Origin: Cyclobacterium sp.
Lineage (GTDB): Bacteria > Bacteroidota > Bacteroidia > Cytophagales > Cyclobacteriaceae
Length of the DNA: 64,000 bases
Direction: 5' to 3'
Assembly (NCBI RefSeq): GCF_014762705.1
Contig: NZ_JABURL010000068.1
Coordinates: 1 to 64,000 of the forward strand
Of the stretch, positions 25,483-35,448 are shown one piece after another. Both the position numbers and the translations under genes were made by a program. The notes under the pieces are model-generated. The model did not search any database, had not been told where the DNA came from, and saw nothing but the letters and a program-made list of their open reading frames with translations. The stretch's first letter is position 1, and the number at the start of each line of letters is the position of its first letter.

Positions 25483-28344
25483 ATGAAAAACATCGTGATT
25501 TGTTGGCTGCTTTCCCTGCTGCTATACCATTCTGCCCTGGCCGGCGGCGATTTGACTCCTACCTTCCTCAGGGTGGAATACCGAACGAATCCCTTTACTG
25601 ACGAGGAAAAACCCCGTTTTAGCTGGATTCTGGAATCAGCCACAAAGGATCAATACCAAACTGCTTATCGGGTGCTGGTGGCAAGTGATGCTGCGCTATT
25701 GGAAGCAGGTAAAGCCGACTTGTGGGACAGCGGCAAAATCAGCGGCGAACAGACTTCTCAGATCGAGTATCAAGGCAAGCCGCTTTCCTCCCGGCAACAG
25801 TGCTTCTGGAAAGTACTTAGCTGGGATAAGCACGGAGAGCAGGGCAGGTGGAGTGATGCTGCCACCTGGGAAATGGCCTTACTGCACCCGGGTGATTGGC
25901 AAAGTGCCTGGATTGGAAAGGATTTTAGTGCCAGGACAGCGCCGGTACCATTCAAAGGAAAGGAATTGCACCTGCCTCCCGCCCCCATTTTCCGAAAAGA
26001 AATCTACATTGAGCAAAAAGTAAAGAAAGCCCGATTATATATCACTGCATTAGGACTCTACGAATTTAAAATAAATGGCAACCGGGTAGGTAAGGATTAC
26101 CTGGCACCGGGCTGGACAGACTACGACAAGCGGGTATACTACCAGGCATACGATGTCACCGATCAATTAACGGCAGGAACACAGGTTTTGCAGGCCCGCT
26201 TATCCTACGGCTGGTATAGCGGCTATATTGGATATGCATTATTGGTTGGCAACCCCGTGGCGAGGGCATTCTATGGGGACATACCGGCACTGAAAGCACA
26301 GCTGGAACTCACTTATGAAAACGGGCAAACCCTGACCGTGGCAACAGGTCCTGACTGGAAGGTAAACTCCGGGGGGCTTTTGGAATCGGATATCTTACAT
26401 GGAGAAACCTACGATGCAGGTAAGGAGCCAGAAGGCTGGCACCTCCCCGGATACGAAGACAGCGGTTGGGATCCGGCCGAACGCATTGCTGTTGGCGAAC
26501 GCAATTTGCAGCTATATCCCGCACAGCCGGTTCAGGTCACGGACAGCCTTTCGCCAGTGTCCATTAGAGAACTGGAAGACGGAAAACACATCATAGACAT
26601 GGGACAAAATTTCGCCGGCCTGATTCAGTTAAATGTAAAGGGGCAGGCAGGAGATAAAATCGTACTCCGGTTTGGGGAAATGCTTCATCCGGACGGACGC
26701 CTTATGGTCGAAAATCTCCGCATGGCAAGAGCTACGGACACCTACATTTTAAAAGGTGATCCAGAGGGAGAGGAATGGGTTCCTGGTTTTACCTATCACG
26801 GTTTCCAATACGTAGAGGTGACAGGCTTTCCGGGGACGCCCAAAAAAGAAAATTTTACTGGTTTAGTGCTCGGATCAAATACGCCCAAAGCGGGGCATTT
26901 TGAAACCGATCATCCCATGGTTAACCAACTGTACAAAAACATCGTTTGGACGCAGCGGGCCAATTTTGTAGATATCCCTACAGATTGTCCGCAGCGGGAC
27001 GAACGGATGGGTTGGACCGGAGACGCCCAGATTTATGGCGGCACCTCGGCTTTAAATATGGATGTGGCCGCTTTTTTCACCAAATGGATCCGGGATTTGC
27101 AGGATGCTCAATGGGATTACGGTGCCTATCCCGACTATGCGCCTGCTCCACGCGTAAGGGCTACCGATACCTTTGCCCCCGGTTGGATGGAGGCGGGCAT
27201 CATCAATCCCTATGAGATGTACCGTGCCTATGGAGATACCCGGATCATAGAGAGGTCCTGGGAAAACATGGAAAAATTCATGGCTTTTCATGGCAAACGA
27301 AGTGGCGAACAGTATTTTTATCCGGAAGGATCTTTTGCAGATCTAAACCCAAAAGGGGGATACGGAGATTGGCTTTCCGTCGGAAAGAAGACTCCTCCTG
27401 ATTTACTAGCTACGATATATTACGGTTATACAGCCCAATTGATGGCCGAAATGGCCAATGCCATTGGCAAACCTTCCCGGTACCAACACTATCGCCAACT
27501 GGCCGGAAAAATCAAATCTGCTTTTGCTGCCCATTACCTTGATGAGGCCTCAGGCAAGCTGACTACTAACCCCAAACCCTACGGAGATGGAGCCGGATAC
27601 GTGGACGGACAGCTGGGTTTTTCGGGACATACCCAGACTGCTTATGCCAATGCCATTTACCATGATTTTCTTACCGAATCGCAAGAAAAAGTGGCAGGAA
27701 TACATCTGGCCGGCCTGGTGGAAGAAAATGACGGCAAACTGGCCACCGGTTTTCTAGGCGTAAAACAATTGTTGCCCGCATTGTCAGCAACAGGCCGGTC
27801 CGATCTGGCCTTTCAATTGCTATTAAACACCGAATATCCTTCCTGGGGCTTTGAGATTGAAAACGGAGCTACCACCATATGGGAACGCTGGGACAGCTAT
27901 GTAAAAAATGATCCTGAAAAAATGGAATCTTTAAATGCGGGCATGAATTCATTTAGCCACTATGCTTTTGGTTCCGTTTATGAATGGATGTTTCGAAATA
28001 TGGTAGGTATTAAACCTGATTTACCCGGGTACAAGTCCTTTACCATTGCCCCTGAGATCCCAGTAAATGAAATCAGACGGGTGCATGGAAGCTACCATTC
28101 CATTCATGGAGAAATCATCAGCTCCTGGAGGAAAATTAAAGATAACCTGGTTCTTGAAGTGCTCATCCCGGTAAATACCAGAGCAGTTATTCTGATCCCA
28201 ACAAGTGATCCGAATTCGGTGTCACTTGACGATAAATCCCTGCAAGAACATAAGGACCTAAACCCTGGTCCTTTTACCGGGGGAAAGCTGGAGCTAACGC
28301 TGGGATCGGGCAGGTATCGGATTGAAAGCAAGTTGGGTCACTGA
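25483..28344 (+). CDS. GH78 alpha-L-rhamnosidase, secreted
   Basis: About 953 residues from the ATG at 25483 (MKNIVICWLLSLLLYHSALAGG), which gives a clean signal peptide. The frame opens at 25360, but those residues are not signal-like. Domain order is as in bacterial GH78: an N-terminal fibronectin-like domain (TPTFLRVEYRTNPF), rhamnosidase N and D domains, the alpha/alpha-barrel catalytic domain and a C-terminal beta domain. Catalytic motifs: TDCPQRDERMGWTGDAQ at about 500-516 (Glu507 is the likely general acid) and TIWERWDSY with Glu801 as the likely base. It removes terminal alpha-L-rhamnose from glycans or glycosides in the periplasm. It is divergent from a secreted binding protein, and sugar dehydrogenases lie 2 kb downstream. 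Confidence 0.95.
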   Translation: MKNIVICWLLSLLLYHSALAGGDLTPTFLRVEYRTNPFTDEEKPRFSWILESATKDQYQTAYRVLVASDAALLEAGKADLWDSGKISGEQTSQIEYQGKPLSSRQQCFWKVLSWDKHGEQGRWSDAATWEMALLHPGDWQSAWIGKDFSARTAPVPFKGKELHLPPAPIFRKEIYIEQKVKKARLYITALGLYEFKINGNRVGKDYLAPGWTDYDKRVYYQAYDVTDQLTAGTQVLQARLSYGWYSGYIGYALLVGNPVARAFYGDIPALKAQLELTYENGQTLTVATGPDWKVNSGGLLESDILHGETYDAGKEPEGWHLPGYEDSGWDPAERIAVGERNLQLYPAQPVQVTDSLSPVSIRELEDGKHIIDMGQNFAGLIQLNVKGQAGDKIVLRFGEMLHPDGRLMVENLRMARATDTYILKGDPEGEEWVPGFTYHGFQYVEVTGFPGTPKKENFTGLVLGSNTPKAGHFETDHPMVNQLYKNIVWTQRANFVDIPTDCPQRDERMGWTGDAQIYGGTSALNMDVAAFFTKWIRDLQDAQWDYGAYPDYAPAPRVRATDTFAPGWMEAGIINPYEMYRAYGDTRIIERSWENMEKFMAFHGKRSGEQYFYPEGSFADLNPKGGYGDWLSVGKKTPPDLLATIYYGYTAQLMAEMANAIGKPSRYQHYRQLAGKIKSAFAAHYLDEASGKLTTNPKPYGDGAGYVDGQLGFSGHTQTAYANAIYHDFLTESQEKVAGIHLAGLVEENDGKLATGFLGVKQLLPALSATGRSDLAFQLLLNTEYPSWGFEIENGATTIWERWDSYVKNDPEKMESLNAGMNSFSHYAFGSVYEWMFRNMVGIKPDLPGYKSFTIAPEIPVNEIRRVHGSYHSIHGEIISSWRKIKDNLVLEVLIPVNTRAVILIPTSDPNSVSLDDKSLQEHKDLNPGPFTGGKLELTLGSGRYRIESKLGH

Positions 28345-28378
28345 TCCGCTAAAGTGGGATTACAGGAAACACTTTATG

Positions 28379-29353
28379 CTACCCATCCTGCTGAATGTAC
28401 CGTTCCATCAGCGCCAAATAGACGCTTTGATCTTTTCGTTTATCTTCCGAGGGATCCATTCCCAAAACCTTTGCCCGAATATTGGCCCGCAAACATTTAA
28501 AATAATTAAATATTGCTTTATCCCTGCCCGGATCCAGTACAGGAATTTTTTTTAGATACGTTTCCAAAAACAAAGCCGACCAGTCCTCTTTGCCAAAACG
28601 CTCCAGATCCATGCAGATAAAAGCTACCTCGTAAAGCAGGTCTATGGTACGCATGCTTTTACTGAACTCTATGCAATCAAAAATAACCGGGGGGTCGGTC
28701 AGAAAGACATTGCCCGTGTGCAGGTCTCCGTGCAAATCACGCACCCAACCTAAACTGGCCCTTTCCCTTAATCTCCTGCTGTGTTTCTCCAAAAACAAAT
28801 CGCTCCATTGAACGGCCTTTTGAAGAAATTCCTCCTGCTCATCGGTATACTTGTGGGCATTATTTAAAATATCGTTAAAAATACCCCTCGCCTCCTTTAC
28901 ATTGAATAGCGAATTGTCTGCGGGCTGACTGCGGTGAAATAAGGCCACTTTATTGGCAAGCTTCTCGATCAGAAAGGGAGCACCCTCTCCTGATTGCAAC
29001 ATCTTATCCATCCTGTGATCCTCCGGTAAACGTTTCATCATTACGGCATAATCATGAATGACCCCTCTTTTTCCATTCATTTCCCATTTCCCATCATTCC
29101 AGGTAATCGGACAGCTCCGGATATAAATGGAAGAAAAACGAGCATTCAATTGAATCTCCTGGTCGCAAAAATAAGCTCTTGATTCAAGGCTGGAATAATC
29201 CAGAAATGAAAGCCTGATCGGTTTTTTGATTTTAAAGACCCACATATGGCTTAAAATGACCCAGGAAATATGGGTTTCCACTACTTCTCCTTCAATCCTT
29301 CGGCCCAGATAAAGCCCTTCTCTGGCCAATAATTGGATGTCCTCAGCTTTCAT
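28379..29353 (-). CDS. aminoglycoside-phosphotransferase-fold kinase
   Basis: 324 residues of the APH/ChoK superfamily. It has the catalytic loop HGDLHTGNVFL and the metal-binding stretch VIFDCIEFSKSMRTIDLLYEVAF. The family member seen most often in bacteria is fused to a C-terminal P-loop kinase domain (about 500 residues). Here the two halves are separate genes, and the P-loop gene lies upstream and overlaps by 11 bases. The substrate is unknown. There is no evidence for antibiotic resistance, and the spread of this pair argues for a small metabolite or sugar. It ends 34 bases from the convergent rhamnosidase. Confidence 0.85.
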   Translation of the reverse strand: MKAEDIQLLAREGLYLGRRIEGEVVETHISWVILSHMWVFKIKKPIRLSFLDYSSLESRAYFCDQEIQLNARFSSIYIRSCPITWNDGKWEMNGKRGVIHDYAVMMKRLPEDHRMDKMLQSGEGAPFLIEKLANKVALFHRSQPADNSLFNVKEARGIFNDILNNAHKYTDEQEEFLQKAVQWSDLFLEKHSRRLRERASLGWVRDLHGDLHTGNVFLTDPPVIFDCIEFSKSMRTIDLLYEVAFICMDLERFGKEDWSALFLETYLKKIPVLDPGRDKAIFNYFKCLRANIRAKVLGMDPSEDKRKDQSVYLALMERYIQQDG

Positions 29354-29846
29354 TTCGGTTTTCTAAATAATTAACTGCTTTTTGTATCATACCAGCTATT
29401 TTACCGTCTTCCGATTGGATGTCCAGGTAATTACCTATTATCGGGTCGAAGTCCCTTTTCAATTTTTGATATACCCAAAAATCCGCATCGCTTTCCTCCC
29501 TGCTTTTTGACAGTCGTTTTTCAATCAAATCCTCCTCAGCCCAAACCCGGATACAGATAAAGGATTGTCCCATTTTCAGAGCTATTTCCTGAAATGTCAA
29601 TCTGTTTTCATTGCTTTGAAAGGTGGCGTCCACCAAAACCGATTTCCCCGCTTGTAAAAATTTCTGAGCCCTCTCTGCCATCTCGTCATAAACCTTTTGC
29701 CGGTCATGGCTACTGTATTGGCCTCTTAATCCCATTTCCATCCTAACCTGATCACTACTCAGGTAAATCATACTGGTTTCAGCTGCCAGCTTATTGGCAA
29801 AATAGCTTTTTCCAGACCCAGGTAATCCCATTACCAATAGTAACAT
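29343..29846 (-). CDS. P-loop (zeta/gluconate-kinase-like) ATPase
   Basis: 167 residues with Walker A GLPGSGKS at 8-15 and the lid and helix pattern of small P-loop kinases (VLVDATFQSNENR, IRVWAEEDLIEKRL). It corresponds to the ATP-binding half of the fused 'aminoglycoside phosphotransferase/ATP-binding' proteins, but as a separate gene placed before the APH-like gene. The stop overlaps that gene's ATG, so both are probably made together. Likely cytosolic; substrate unknown. Confidence 0.82.
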   Translation of the reverse strand: MLLLVMGLPGSGKSYFANKLAAETSMIYLSSDQVRMEMGLRGQYSSHDRQKVYDEMAERAQKFLQAGKSVLVDATFQSNENRLTFQEIALKMGQSFICIRVWAEEDLIEKRLSKSREESDADFWVYQKLKRDFDPIIGNYLDIQSEDGKIAGMIQKAVNYLENRNES

Positions 29847-29893
29847 TCAAAAGAAATTTTAACCCCATGACTTATTAAAACCATTCATCGAAA

Positions 29894-30910
29894 TTATCCA
29901 TTCATATGCAGCACTTCTTCCCAGATTTCCGCTGCTACAGGTACACCCAATGCCAGATTTTCTTTTCTCCTCTGAAAAGATTTTTCGCCAGGATAGCTCA
30001 CCTCCATGCCTTCAAATACGGCGGTAGCCTTCAAATCTTCTACTACCTCTGCCAACTTTTTGTCCAACTCAAGGGGAGCAATTCCCAATTTCTCCAGATG
30101 GAAAGATAGAAAAAACTGAGAGATTCCGTATTCTTCCCCCTGCAGTCCAATTTCCCGGGTAGTCTTTCCTTTGGATAATCCGGAAGCCAGCAAATCCAGC
30201 ATCAGAGATAAGCCTGCCCCTTTCCATAGGCCAATGGGTAAAGCCAATTGTTTTGCCAAAACATGGATGGGGTTTTTTGTTAGTTCGCCTTTGCTATCAA
30301 AACCTGCGGCATACGGCATGGAAGCCTTTTCCTTCTCGAAAATACTCATTTTGCCATAGGAATATTGTGTCATGGCCATGTCCAGCACAACTGCTTCATT
30401 TCTGAAAGGAACTGCTATCACCAGAGGATTATTACCCAATTTTGGCTCGCTTCCGCCCCAGGCAGGCATATTGGGAATGGTATTGGTAAAGCAAATGCCA
30501 ATGCATCCGGCTTTTGCCGCCTGCCAGCCATAGTTTCCTGCTCTCATCCAATGATTGGTGTTGTTTAAAGCCACACAGCCCATTCCATTTTCAGTGGCCA
30601 TCGAAATGGCCCTGCCCATGGCAAAATGGGCATTGTACATCCCCGGTCCGAGCTTTCCATTCCAGCGTTCCATCACCGGAAGAGAAAATTCCTGTTCTGG
30701 CATGGCATCCACCTTCACATGTCCTTTCCTGACCTGTTCCAGAAAGGTGGGAAAACGGTTCAAGCCATGAGAAGCCACCCCATCCAAACTGGCTTTGGCA
30801 AAGAGAGCGGCACAAACTGAGGCTTTTTCCGAATCAAATCCAGATTTTTGCAGAATTGAACCCAATATTGATTCCAATTGCCCTAATGGGATGCGTATAT
30901 TACTTCTCAT
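29894..30910 (-). CDS. Ldh-family (malate/L-lactate, YiaK-like) NAD(P)-dependent oxidoreductase
   Basis: 338 residues with the conserved blocks of the type-2 malate/lactate dehydrogenase family: SHGLNRFP (with the catalytic His), NTNHWMRAGNYGWQAA, CFTNTIPNMPAWGG, LGNNPLVIAVP and GLWKGAGLSLMLDLLA. The spacing is closest to 2,3-diketo-L-gulonate reductase (YiaK/DlgD). The family reduces 2-oxoacids, including sugar-acid intermediates, which fits the neighbouring rhamnosidase and the zinc dehydrogenase. It is divergent from that dehydrogenase. The substrate remains inferred. Confidence 0.88.
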   Translation of the reverse strand: MRSNIRIPLGQLESILGSILQKSGFDSEKASVCAALFAKASLDGVASHGLNRFPTFLEQVRKGHVKVDAMPEQEFSLPVMERWNGKLGPGMYNAHFAMGRAISMATENGMGCVALNNTNHWMRAGNYGWQAAKAGCIGICFTNTIPNMPAWGGSEPKLGNNPLVIAVPFRNEAVVLDMAMTQYSYGKMSIFEKEKASMPYAAGFDSKGELTKNPIHVLAKQLALPIGLWKGAGLSLMLDLLASGLSKGKTTREIGLQGEEYGISQFFLSFHLEKLGIAPLELDKKLAEVVEDLKATAVFEGMEVSYPGEKSFQRRKENLALGVPVAAEIWEEVLHMNG

Positions 30911-31154
30911 TTATTTCAGACGCTTTATAAAGATGAGTTACCAATAACGGGATTTTTTTTAGCTCTTAAAAGTACAATTTACAATCATTGGCAATGATTA
31001 TACGGAATAGACCACTTTAAAGATGATGAATAAATATAAGCTATTTATCGAGCGTATAGGACGCTTAAAATCAATTTCTTTAAAAGTTTTATGGGTCTTA
31101 CCCTGGCTTTCTTTACTTTTACAAATAGCATCCGATAAATGCAATCCAGAAAAC

Positions 31155-32162
31155 ATGAAGGCAATCCGTTGTGAGCAACCTGGCTCATTGAAACAGCAGC
31201 ACATAGAGGTACCAGCCCCGGCGCAGAATGAGGTACAGGTTAAAATCAAAAAAATCGGCGTATGTGGAACGGACCTGCACGCATTTGCCGGAAACCAGGC
31301 GTTTTTTAGCTATCCCCGGATATTAGGGCATGAAATTGCAGCAACAATCAGCCAGTCCAACGGTTCCCATTTTCAATCCGGAGATCCTGTCGTCGTGATA
31401 CCTTACATTCATTGCGGCGTTTGTAATGCCTGCTTGTCGGGAAAAACCAATTGCTGCACAACACTCAAGGTTTTGGGAGTGCACATTGATGGGGCCATGC
31501 AGGAATACATGTCTCTTCCCGCCCATCTTTTACTTCCCAGCCCCGAATTGAGCTGGACTGAAATGGCCATGGTAGAACCGCTCTCCGTTGCGGCTCATGC
31601 CGTAAGGCGGGCAGGAGTTCAGGCCGGGGAGGAAATACTGGTCATGGGTTGTGGCCCTATTGGCCTGGCCATAATGGTATTTGCACACCATGCAGGAGCG
31701 AAGGTAACAGCATTGGACACCAATCAGGAACGCCTTCTATTGGCAAAAGATCATTTCCATGCAGAAAACACCATTGATGCAGCACAACTCCTATCAAAAC
31801 CCGGTTATAAGGCAAAGTTTGGAGCAGGTTTTAATACCGTTTTTGATGCTACAGGAAACAAAGAAGCCATGGAATCCGGGCCATTTTTCGCTGCCCATGG
31901 CGGAAAATATATTTTAGTAGGACTTTACAAAGATCAGCTTAGTTTCCATCATCCTTCCATCCATGCCAAGGAATTGAGTTTGTTATGCAGCAGAAATGCA
32001 ACCAAACCTGATTTCCTTGAAGTAATGAAAATTTTAGCTTTGAAAAAGTTCCCCACAGAAAATTACCATACCCATGATTTGGGATTTGATGAGGTTCCTG
32101 TAAAGTTTACCGACCTGACCCTTCCATCCAACCAGGTAATCAAAGCCATGATAACCATTTAA
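31155..32162 (+). CDS. zinc-dependent medium-chain dehydrogenase (sugar/polyol type)
   Basis: About 335 residues from the ATG at 31155 (MKAIRCEQPGSL), the normal family start. The frame open from 31023 adds a hydrophobic stretch unlike the family. Catalytic zinc ligands are in GVCGTDLHAF and LGHEIA. Structural zinc Cys are in CGVCNACLSGKTNCC. The Rossmann motif is MGCGPIGLAIM. Relatives include L-gulonate/L-galactonate 5-dehydrogenase and sorbitol dehydrogenase. Together with the divergent YiaK-like reductase it suggests sugar-acid catabolism downstream of the rhamnosidase, although rhamnose itself is not shown. Confidence 0.9.
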   Translation: MKAIRCEQPGSLKQQHIEVPAPAQNEVQVKIKKIGVCGTDLHAFAGNQAFFSYPRILGHEIAATISQSNGSHFQSGDPVVVIPYIHCGVCNACLSGKTNCCTTLKVLGVHIDGAMQEYMSLPAHLLLPSPELSWTEMAMVEPLSVAAHAVRRAGVQAGEEILVMGCGPIGLAIMVFAHHAGAKVTALDTNQERLLLAKDHFHAENTIDAAQLLSKPGYKAKFGAGFNTVFDATGNKEAMESGPFFAAHGGKYILVGLYKDQLSFHHPSIHAKELSLLCSRNATKPDFLEVMKILALKKFPTENYHTHDLGFDEVPVKFTDLTLPSNQVIKAMITI

Positions 32163-32258
32163 TTTCGGACCATTAAAAAAAACTTTGTACCGATTGTGGA
32201 GAGGTTTTTGTTATTCCTTTTGAAAATTACCAGATTGAAATTAAGAAATGATTCGGTT

Positions 32259-32732
32259 ATGAATAAGTTAATGCTGTTGCTACTCACAATTTCAGGATTG
32301 GTAACTTTTCCTTCTATTAGTCAAGGGCAAGTGCAGGCTGGCTATGAAGTGCTAAAAACCAACCGGGCATATGTGATCAAAATGAAAGCTATGGATTATA
32401 CCCGAATAGATACCGAAGGGTTAAGCCTGGATTGCTCATCAACGGACTTGAGCAAAGAACTAAATTTCGATCACATTGCCTCCTATTTTGATGAAGACAC
32501 CAAAACCTTGTTTCGAAACATAAAAATTCAAAGCAGGGTATACATTGATATTCGCGGTGATGTTCAGGAGCTTTATTTTATCTGTGAAAATGATCCGGAA
32601 AAGCATGCTGTTGATTTCGAAAAATTGGAAAAGGTAATCAAAAGAAAAATGAAAGTGGAGAATAACAGGGATTGTCTTACAAAATTCGAGGACAAATACA
32701 TCAGTTGGTACATTCCACTTTACAATTATTAA
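32259..32732 (+). CDS. secreted protein of unknown function
   Basis: About 157 residues from the ATG at 32259, giving a signal peptide (MNKLMLLLLTISGLVTFPSISQGQ). The frame opens at 32196, with a less likely start. The mature part is small, charged and without recognised motifs. Two Cys (CSSTDLSKE and FICEND regions) and a third near the end (NRDCLTKF) might pair after export. It follows the zinc dehydrogenase by 96 bases on the same strand. I do not recognise the family. Confidence 0.6.
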   Translation: MNKLMLLLLTISGLVTFPSISQGQVQAGYEVLKTNRAYVIKMKAMDYTRIDTEGLSLDCSSTDLSKELNFDHIASYFDEDTKTLFRNIKIQSRVYIDIRGDVQELYFICENDPEKHAVDFEKLEKVIKRKMKVENNRDCLTKFEDKYISWYIPLYNY

Positions 32733-32995
32733 AGGTTTTGTGGGTCAGCCCTTCACCAACACCTGAAAATTTTGCGGATTTCAGAAACTATCACCTTGTT
32801 TGGATGACAGGAACACCTATAAACTACCTTTGAAAAGACTGCTTTAATAACTATCCGAATGCCCAAAAGGCAGGGCTGCGATTTTTTTTTGATTAGTCCC
32901 CAGGTAATTAAATGCGAAATATGCATTAGCCTATCTATTACGAATCCTAAGGCATAATCCGGGTTAAATCCAAAATCACAAATCCTACACTGGTC

Positions 32996-33026
32996 AAAAA
33001 AAAAGCCCGGAAAAACTCCAGGCTTT
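32996..33026 (-). terminator. intrinsic terminator of glnN
   Basis: Minus-strand stem formed by 33017-33026 and 33002-33011 (one mismatch), followed by a run of T, 25 bases after the glnN stop. The rest of the gap 32733-33051 holds no gene or other clear signal. Confidence 0.85.
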
Positions 33027-33051
33027 AATATTGAAATATAATTAATGATCC

Positions 33052-35214
33052 TTACTTCAGGAAGAGCATCTCCCTGTACTTGACCAAAGGCCAGTATTCA
33101 TCATCTACCAGCAGTTCCATCTTATCAACCGCATATCTTATTTTATCAAAATAAGCATCTTTCACTTCAGCGCTGTACAATTTGGCTTTTTCGGTTATAT
33201 CCTCTACCTTATTTACCCTTTTTCGCGCTTCAATCATGTTGCTAACATTTGACTTAAGGGCTTCGATGTGTTTTGAAACTTCTTCAATAGTCTCTATGGC
33301 TGCACGGTGGTCTAACCCTAATCCTTTAAGACCATTGGCGTTGACGATAAGCTGATTTTGATAACGGATCGCCGTAGGGATGATATGGTTCAATGCAAGA
33401 TCTCCCATCACCCTGGATTCGATCTGTACCTTCATGACATAATTCTCCAATCTGATCTCATGACGGGCATGCAGTTCCTTTTCATTCAATACATTGTGCC
33501 GCTTGTAAAGATCAGTGACTTGCTTGGACAATAAAATGTCCAGTGCCTCTGCAGTACTTTTTAGGTTTGAAAGCCCTCTTTTCTCCGCTTCTTTTTCCCA
33601 CTCCTCAGAGTAGCCGTCTCCTTCAAACCTAATTTTCTTGCTTTCTTTAATGTATTTTCTCAATACATTTACAATTGCGATTTTCTTTTCCTTACCGCCT
33701 TCTATTTCCTTGTCAATGTCCTTCTTAAGTTCTTTTAAGACATCAGCCACAATCACGTTCAAAGCCGTCATTGGACCGGCAGGATTGGCACTGGAACCTA
33801 CAGCCCGGAATTCAAATTTGTTTCCGGTAAAGGCAAATGGAGAAGTTCTGTTACGGTCGGTGTTGTCCAATATGATTTCAGGAATTTTAGAAATTCCAAG
33901 TTTCATGTACATATTGTCACCTTTTTCAATTTTAATATTTCCGTTTTTCTCCAACTCATCCAAAATCCCGGTAAGTGTTGATCCAAGGAAAACAGAAATA
34001 ATGGCAGGAGGTGCCTCATTGGCTCCCAACCTGAAATCGTTACCTGCAGATGCAATACTGGCTCTCAATAAATCAGCATTTTTGTAAACGGCTTTCAGGG
34101 TTGCCACCAGAAAACAAAGGAATTGGAGGTTTTCTCTGGCCGAATTACTGGGCTGAAAAAGATTGACACCGGTATCTGTGATCAGGGACCAGTTGTTGTG
34201 CTTGCCACTACCATTCAGTCCTGCAAAGGGCTTTTCATGAAACAGTACTTTTAGCCCGTGTTTTTCAGCCACTTTTTCCATCACATCCATCAACAACAGA
34301 TTATGATCGGTAGCTTTATTGATATCTTCAAACAATGGTGCTACCTCAAACTGCCCGGGAGCCACTTCATTGTGTCTGGTGGAAACAGGAATACCCAATT
34401 TAAGTGCTTCTATTTCGAAGTCCTTCATGTACTCCTTCACCCGGGATGGAATTGATCCAAAATAATGATCATCCAATTGCTGACCTCTGGCTGGATTATG
34501 ACCGAAAACGGTCCTTCCTGCCATCACCAAATCCGGACGGGTCGCATAGAGTGCCCTGTCTATTACAAAATACTCCTGCTCTACTCCCAAAGAAGGATTT
34601 ACTTTTTTTACATTTCGGTCAAAATACTGGCAAATTTCAACTGCAGCATTATTGATGGCTTCAGTTGATCTGATGAGTGGGGTTTTAAAATCCAGGGCTT
34701 CCCCTGTAAAAGAAACAAAGATTGTTGGAATGCAAAGGGTCTGATTGAAAATAAAGATGGGAGAACTTGGATCCCAGGCAGTATATCCACGGGCTTCAAA
34801 AGTGGTTCTTATGCCTCCACTCGGGAAAGATGAAGCATCGGGCTCCTGTTGTACAAGCGCACTCCCCTTGAATTTCTCCATGCCTGACATGGCGTCAAAG
34901 AAAGTGTCATGCTTTTCGGCAGTCGATCCGGTTAAAGGTTGAAACCAATGTGTATAATGCGTGGCTCCTTTGGATAGAGCCCAACTTTTTACAGCAGTAG
35001 CCACCTCATCTGCGGTGGACATATCTATCTTGGTTCCCTTGTCGATAGCGGTGCTGACTTTCTTGAAAACAGGTGTCGCCAGGGTTTCCTGCATTTCTTT
35101 CAAGCCAAAAACCTGCGATCCAAAATAATCGGAAATTTTTAAGGAGGGCGCAACTGCAGAAACCTGTGGTCTTCCCTGCACCTTCATTAATGCTTTTTGT
35201 CTTAATGTTGCCAT
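33052..35214 (-). CDS. glnN: glutamine synthetase type III
   Basis: 720 residues, the length of the dodecameric GSIII class (about 700-730) and well above GSI or GSII. Diagnostic stretches: SLGVEQEYFVIDR, RHNEVAPGQFEVAPLFED, FAGLNGSGKHNNWS (ATP and glutamate site) and RTSPFAFTGNKFEFRAVG. It makes glutamine from glutamate, ammonia and ATP in the cytosol. GSIII is the main or only form in many Bacteroidota. It is monocistronic, with a good promoter just upstream and a terminator just downstream, and is divergent from mtaB. Confidence 0.97.
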   Translation of the reverse strand: MATLRQKALMKVQGRPQVSAVAPSLKISDYFGSQVFGLKEMQETLATPVFKKVSTAIDKGTKIDMSTADEVATAVKSWALSKGATHYTHWFQPLTGSTAEKHDTFFDAMSGMEKFKGSALVQQEPDASSFPSGGIRTTFEARGYTAWDPSSPIFIFNQTLCIPTIFVSFTGEALDFKTPLIRSTEAINNAAVEICQYFDRNVKKVNPSLGVEQEYFVIDRALYATRPDLVMAGRTVFGHNPARGQQLDDHYFGSIPSRVKEYMKDFEIEALKLGIPVSTRHNEVAPGQFEVAPLFEDINKATDHNLLLMDVMEKVAEKHGLKVLFHEKPFAGLNGSGKHNNWSLITDTGVNLFQPSNSARENLQFLCFLVATLKAVYKNADLLRASIASAGNDFRLGANEAPPAIISVFLGSTLTGILDELEKNGNIKIEKGDNMYMKLGISKIPEIILDNTDRNRTSPFAFTGNKFEFRAVGSSANPAGPMTALNVIVADVLKELKKDIDKEIEGGKEKKIAIVNVLRKYIKESKKIRFEGDGYSEEWEKEAEKRGLSNLKSTAEALDILLSKQVTDLYKRHNVLNEKELHARHEIRLENYVMKVQIESRVMGDLALNHIIPTAIRYQNQLIVNANGLKGLGLDHRAAIETIEEVSKHIEALKSNVSNMIEARKRVNKVEDITEKAKLYSAEVKDAYFDKIRYAVDKMELLVDDEYWPLVKYREMLFLK

Positions 35215-35244
35215 TGTTTTAGTTTATGGTTTAAAAACTACTTA

Positions 35245-35276
35245 CAAAATTAGAAAAATAAATGAATCTTCAACAA
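35245..35276 (-). promoter_or_regulatory. Bacteroidota-type promoter of glnN (-33/-7)
   Basis: On the minus strand TTG (35271-35273, with a second TTG at 35274-35276) is followed after 18 bases by a perfect -7 box TAATTTTG (35245-35252). The ATG lies 30 bases further on. Confidence 0.7.
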
Positions 35277-35414
35277 AAATGGTCAGAAATTGAGGTCACA
35301 AACAAGAAAATTACACTTTTGACATAAAATAAAGGACTAATAGCCATCAATTGAGGTGAAAAAACCAGATTTCAAATCAAATTTTACGAAAATGGAAAAT
35401 TCGTCAATAATTCC

Positions 35415-35422
35415 TACCTTTG
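35415..35422 (+). promoter_or_regulatory. -7 box (TACCTTTG) of mtaB
   Basis: Perfect TAnnTTTG, 26 bases before the TTG start codon of mtaB. No TTG at -33. The expected transcript start leaves a leader of about 20 bases. Confidence 0.5.
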
Positions 35423-35448
35423 GACGTTAAAATCAAATGGTTTGAAAT

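Noticed and set aside
28379-29846. Antibiotic resistance function for the APH-fold pair
   Set aside because: The fold is shared by many metabolite kinases, the pair resembles a widespread housekeeping-type fusion, and no resistance or mobile context exists.
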